Below are positions 32,162-34,125 of a stretch of DNA of 34,125 bases, in pieces. Each line of letters starts with the position of its first letter. The first letter of the stretch is position 1. The translations under genes and the position numbers were made by a program. The stretch is from Candidatus Aminicenans sakinawicola JGI OTU-1 (GTDB lineage Bacteria; Acidobacteriota; Aminicenantia; Aminicenantales; Aminicenantaceae), in NCBI GenBank assembly GCA_000493965.1, contig AWNV01000012.1, positions 33,493 through 67,617 of the forward strand, in the 5' to 3' direction. Below the pieces are notes generated by a model that had not been told where the DNA came from, did not search any database, and saw only the letters and a program-made list of their open reading frames with translations.

Positions 32162-33229
32162 ATGGATTTTTTTGTAGTTGTTATTGCTGGGGGGAAAGGA
32201 ACACGATTCTGGCCTCTTAGCCGGGTGAAAAAGCCGAAACAGTTTCTTCCTATTATAAGTGATAAGACAATGATCGAGGAAACGATCCATCGTCTTTTGT
32301 CTGAGGTTCCCAGTTCCAATATTTTTACAATAGCAAATTCAGAACAAACCCAGATCATAAAATGCCTGCTTCCAAACATACCAGAGGAAAATTTCCTAGT
32401 TGAACCTCAAGGGAAAAACACTGCACCTTCCTTGATGCTTGCAACAGCAGCTATTTATCTTGAAAATCCAAGAGCCGTACTAGCAGTTCTTCCAGCCGAC
32501 CATCTTATCAAAGACTCCTCTCTTTTTCTGAAGAAGTTAAAAGTATCTGCTGCCGCTGCTGCAAAAGGAGAACACCTAATTACTTTCGGCATACCTCCTA
32601 CATATCCGTCAACTGGATACGGCTATATACGATTTTCTCAAGAAAATCCTCTCAGCGTACAGGGAGAAAATTTTTTCCATGTTCAAGGATTTAAAGAAAA
32701 ACCCGATTATAAGCAGGCTCAGACATTCGTAGAAGATGGGAATTACTACTGGAATTCAGGAATGTTTCTCTGGAGGGCTGAAGTTTTCGCAAAGAAACTC
32801 AGATCTTTTTCTCCTGATATATTCCCTTACTGGGAAAAGATTCTTAAGGCTTTGAGATACAAAAACGATGCTAAAATAGCATCAATTTTTAAAGAAATCC
32901 CCTCGATCTCTATCGATTTTGCGTTAATGGAAAAGGCAAAAGGTATAATGATGTGCAAAGGGGAATTTGGCTGGTCAGATGTAGGGTCATGGTCGTCCCT
33001 GGCTGATATCTGGGCCAAGGATAAATACGGGAACAACTTTAGAACAGATAGCATCGTTTTGGATTCTGAAAACTGCCTTGTATATAACCCGCAAAAGATT
33101 ACAGCCCTGATTGGAGTCAAGGATATCATTGTTGTTAATACGGAGGACGCCCTTCTTATCTGTCGCAAAGATCAGGACCAGAAGGTGAAAAATATAGTGG
33201 GGATAATCGAAAAAAAAAGGAAAAATTGA
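32162..33229 (+). CDS. manC: Mannose-1-phosphate guanylyltransferase (single domain)
   Basis: This 355-residue enzyme makes GDP-mannose from mannose 1-phosphate and GTP. The pyrophosphorylase signature AGGKGTRFWPLSRVKKPKQF is at residues 9-28, followed by EPQGKNTAPSLMLA, VLPADHLI, GYGYIRF, FKEKPD and YYWNSGMFLWRAE, and then FGWSDVGSWSSL. It lacks the fused phosphomannose isomerase domain found in longer ManC/AlgA proteins. AAGGTGA precedes the ATG. Its product could feed glycan synthesis and the GDP-mannose 3,5-epimerase homologue encoded at 12495-13454. Confidence 0.95.
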   Translation: MDFFVVVIAGGKGTRFWPLSRVKKPKQFLPIISDKTMIEETIHRLLSEVPSSNIFTIANSEQTQIIKCLLPNIPEENFLVEPQGKNTAPSLMLATAAIYLENPRAVLAVLPADHLIKDSSLFLKKLKVSAAAAAKGEHLITFGIPPTYPSTGYGYIRFSQENPLSVQGENFFHVQGFKEKPDYKQAQTFVEDGNYYWNSGMFLWRAEVFAKKLRSFSPDIFPYWEKILKALRYKNDAKIASIFKEIPSISIDFALMEKAKGIMMCKGEFGWSDVGSWSSLADIWAKDKYGNNFRTDSIVLDSENCLVYNPQKITALIGVKDIIVVNTEDALLICRKDQDQKVKNIVGIIEKKRKN

Positions 33230-33334
33230 ACATCTGTAGAAATACACTCCTTCTTTACACAAAATCTTCTTGCTCGAATTTGTTCCTTATGTAATTTGAT
33301 TCTTTAAGTACAAATTATGGTATTATTAGAAATA

Positions 33335-33607
33335 ATGAACAGTAATAAAAATGATACAAAGCCCAAATTCCGCAAGATCGCGGAGTTAAGTTCGCTGGGG
33401 CTTATGCTTCCATCTTCTATAGCGATCGGCTTGTTCTTCGGATACTGGCTCGATAAAGTATTACATACCCAACCCTGGATGCTGCTGATTTTCTTGTTTT
33501 TTGGCATAGCTTCGGGTTTAATAAGCCTTATGAAGGGAATTAATAAATATAAGGATGATCAATATGTAAACGATAATACATCGAATATGCAACAGGGAGA
33601 AAAGTGA
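33335..33607 (+). CDS. atpZ: ATP synthase accessory protein AtpZ/AtpI-like
   Basis: This 90-residue protein has a hydrophilic start and two membrane helices: LSSLGLMLPSSIAIGLFFGYWLD and the segment from PWMLLIFLFFGIASGLISLM. The GYWLDK and GIASG elements fit the AtpZ family, found at the head of F-type ATP synthase operons and linked to c-ring assembly and magnesium or calcium. The ATG at 33335 is preferred because the extra residues from an in-frame ATG at 33317 (MVLLEI) look unlike the family, but neither start has a ribosome site. Its stop overlaps the next gene as GTGA. Confidence 0.8.
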   Translation: MNSNKNDTKPKFRKIAELSSLGLMLPSSIAIGLFFGYWLDKVLHTQPWMLLIFLFFGIASGLISLMKGINKYKDDQYVNDNTSNMQQGEK

Positions 33608-33924
33608 AAAGAAAAATGGCAAAACCTGAGACATCAGATCAAATTGAAGAAAAAATATTACGCCGTATACCGGGAGAAATTCTCTTTTTTTCATTAATTC
33701 CAGCCACAGCCGCACTCATTATCTTTGATCTCCTGACAGCTATTCTTGTTTTTGCCGGAGGATGTCTGTCTGTAATAAGTTTCATTTGGCTCAGACAAGC
33801 CCTTTCCAAATTCCTTCTCCTCGGGCGAAAAAAAGCTCTTAAATCAGCTGCCCTTCTCTATGTTTTACGTCTCCTGTTGATTCTTGCAATCTTTTCTATT
33901 ATAATCTTTTTTTTTCTCAAATAA
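33604..33924 (+). CDS. atpI: ATP synthase subunit I, apparently frameshifted near its C-terminus
   Basis: The frame gives 106 residues with three hydrophobic segments (ILFFSLIPATAALIIFDLL, ILVFAGGCLSVISFIWL, AALLYVLRLLLILAIFSIII), the pattern of the small subunit-I membrane protein that precedes atpB. The start is a GTG overlapping the atpZ stop (GTGA), with GGGAG five bases upstream. The frame ends just after nine consecutive Ts (33907-33915). Skipping one T continues the protein into a fourth hydrophobic helix ending at 34021, as in typical subunit I. An indel, a base-call error or slippage on the T run would each explain this; the intact protein would have about 138 residues. Confidence 0.75.
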   Translation: MKRKMAKPETSDQIEEKILRRIPGEILFFSLIPATAALIIFDLLTAILVFAGGCLSVISFIWLRQALSKFLLLGRKKALKSAALLYVLRLLLILAIFSIIIFFFLK

Positions 33925-34021
33925 GATTATTGCTTTTGCAGTTGGGTTTTCTATGATTATTCCTGTATTTTTTGTGGAAGCAGTGGTTGTTCTCTCGAAG
34001 ATAAAAAAATGGAAGAATTAG
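33907..34021 (+). other. T9 run and +1-frame continuation of atpI
   Basis: After the nine Ts, the frame one base on reads SNKIIAFAVGFSMIIPVFFV, then EAVVVLSKIKKWKN and a TAG at 34019-34021. This supplies the missing last membrane helix and basic tail of subunit I, and it overlaps the atpB start by 13 bases in the tightly packed style seen elsewhere in the window. Confidence 0.65.
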
Positions 34022-34125
34022 AACACAGTTTATTTTTAGTTGAAATCTTCAACAAAATATTCAGTAAGCCTCTGTCCTCGCTTCTGGGTTTAGTGGGGAT
34101 TGAAGTTAAAAATCCAGAACATCTT
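34009..34125 (+). CDS. atpB: ATP synthase F0 subunit a, N-terminal part (3' end outside window)
   Basis: Thirty-nine codons are present before the window ends: MEELEHSLFLVEIFNKIFSK, then PLSSLLGLVGIEVKNPEHL. The pattern of a short acidic/histidine start, a hydrophobic LVEIFNKIF segment and NPEH is like the N-terminus of AtpB, and the position after atpZ and atpI agrees. Subunit a forms the proton half-channels next to the c-ring; its key arginine lies beyond the window. A weak GAAG precedes the ATG. Confidence 0.75.
   Translation, partial: MEELEHSLFLVEIFNKIFSKPLSSLLGLVGIEVKNPEHL

Noticed and set aside
33953..34021. A separate 22-codon gene between atpI and atpB
   Set aside because: It is in frame with, and reads as, the missing C-terminal helix of subunit I after a one-base shift in the T9 run.
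1..34125. CRISPR arrays, tRNA, rRNA or tmRNA genes, and intact transposases
   Set aside because: I saw no regularly spaced direct repeats, no cloverleaf or rRNA-like stretches, and no transposase catalytic motifs on either strand.

Overview
This window looks like chromosomal DNA of an AT-rich diderm (LPS-making) bacterium. It carries all four enzymes of CMP-Kdo synthesis, several lipoproteins, and the rpmH-rnpA-yidD-yidC-jag-mnmE-mnmG-parA-parB block that usually lies near a bacterial replication origin. No rRNA gene or other decisive taxonomic marker is present. An uncultured, Acidobacteriota/Aminicenantes-like lineage would fit the combination of CarD, bactofilin, Kdo genes and sugar scavenging, but this is only a guess.

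Region 1 (1-13454) is a sugar-handling island. A pdxA-family gene cut by the window edge and a ROK sugar kinase read rightward. Facing them is an eight-gene leftward operon, driven by a good sigma70-type promoter at 13485-13513. In transcription order it encodes a GDP-mannose 3,5-epimerase homologue, a bifunctional fucokinase/GDP-fucose pyrophosphorylase (Fkp), a lipoprotein with a RhaM-type mutarotase fold, a sodium:sugar symporter, a ribose-type ABC transporter (ATPase, permease, binding lipoprotein) and an L-fucose-isomerase-family protein. Together these suggest uptake, anomer conversion and either isomerisation or GDP activation of L-fucose or a related sugar such as L-galactose.

Region 2 (13455-19044) is looser. 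It holds a small membrane-anchored coiled-coil protein whose only well-placed start codon is ATA, an orphan CheY-like receiver, a roughly 260 bp element with inverted-repeat ends, an L-2-hydroxyglutarate oxidase family gene, a leftward carD-corC-smpB operon whose promoter predicts a leaderless carD mRNA, and a decayed gene on the minus strand at 18613-18921.

Region 3 (18995-33229) is one long rightward series: rpmH, rnpA, yidD, yidC, jag, mnmE, mnmG, a parS site, parA, parB, a bactofilin, kdsB, kdsA, kdsD, kdsC, a phosphomannomutase (manB) and manC. Many junctions are 1-23 base overlaps. The series covers ribosome and RNase P parts, membrane insertion, tRNA wobble modification, chromosome segregation, Kdo supply and GDP-mannose supply. 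GDP-mannose is also the substrate of the epimerase in Region 1.

Region 4 (33335-34125) is the start of an F-type ATP synthase operon: atpZ, a subunit-I gene that appears to be frameshifted in a run of nine Ts, and the first 39 codons of atpB. No tRNA, rRNA, CRISPR array or intact insertion sequence was found. Nothing proves a wholly new system. The most unusual items are the GDP-mannose-epimerase/Fkp/lipoprotein-mutarotase operon, the atpI frameshift, the ATA-start gene, and a dispersed 18-base repeat that supplies the last codons or stop codons of rnpA and manB.
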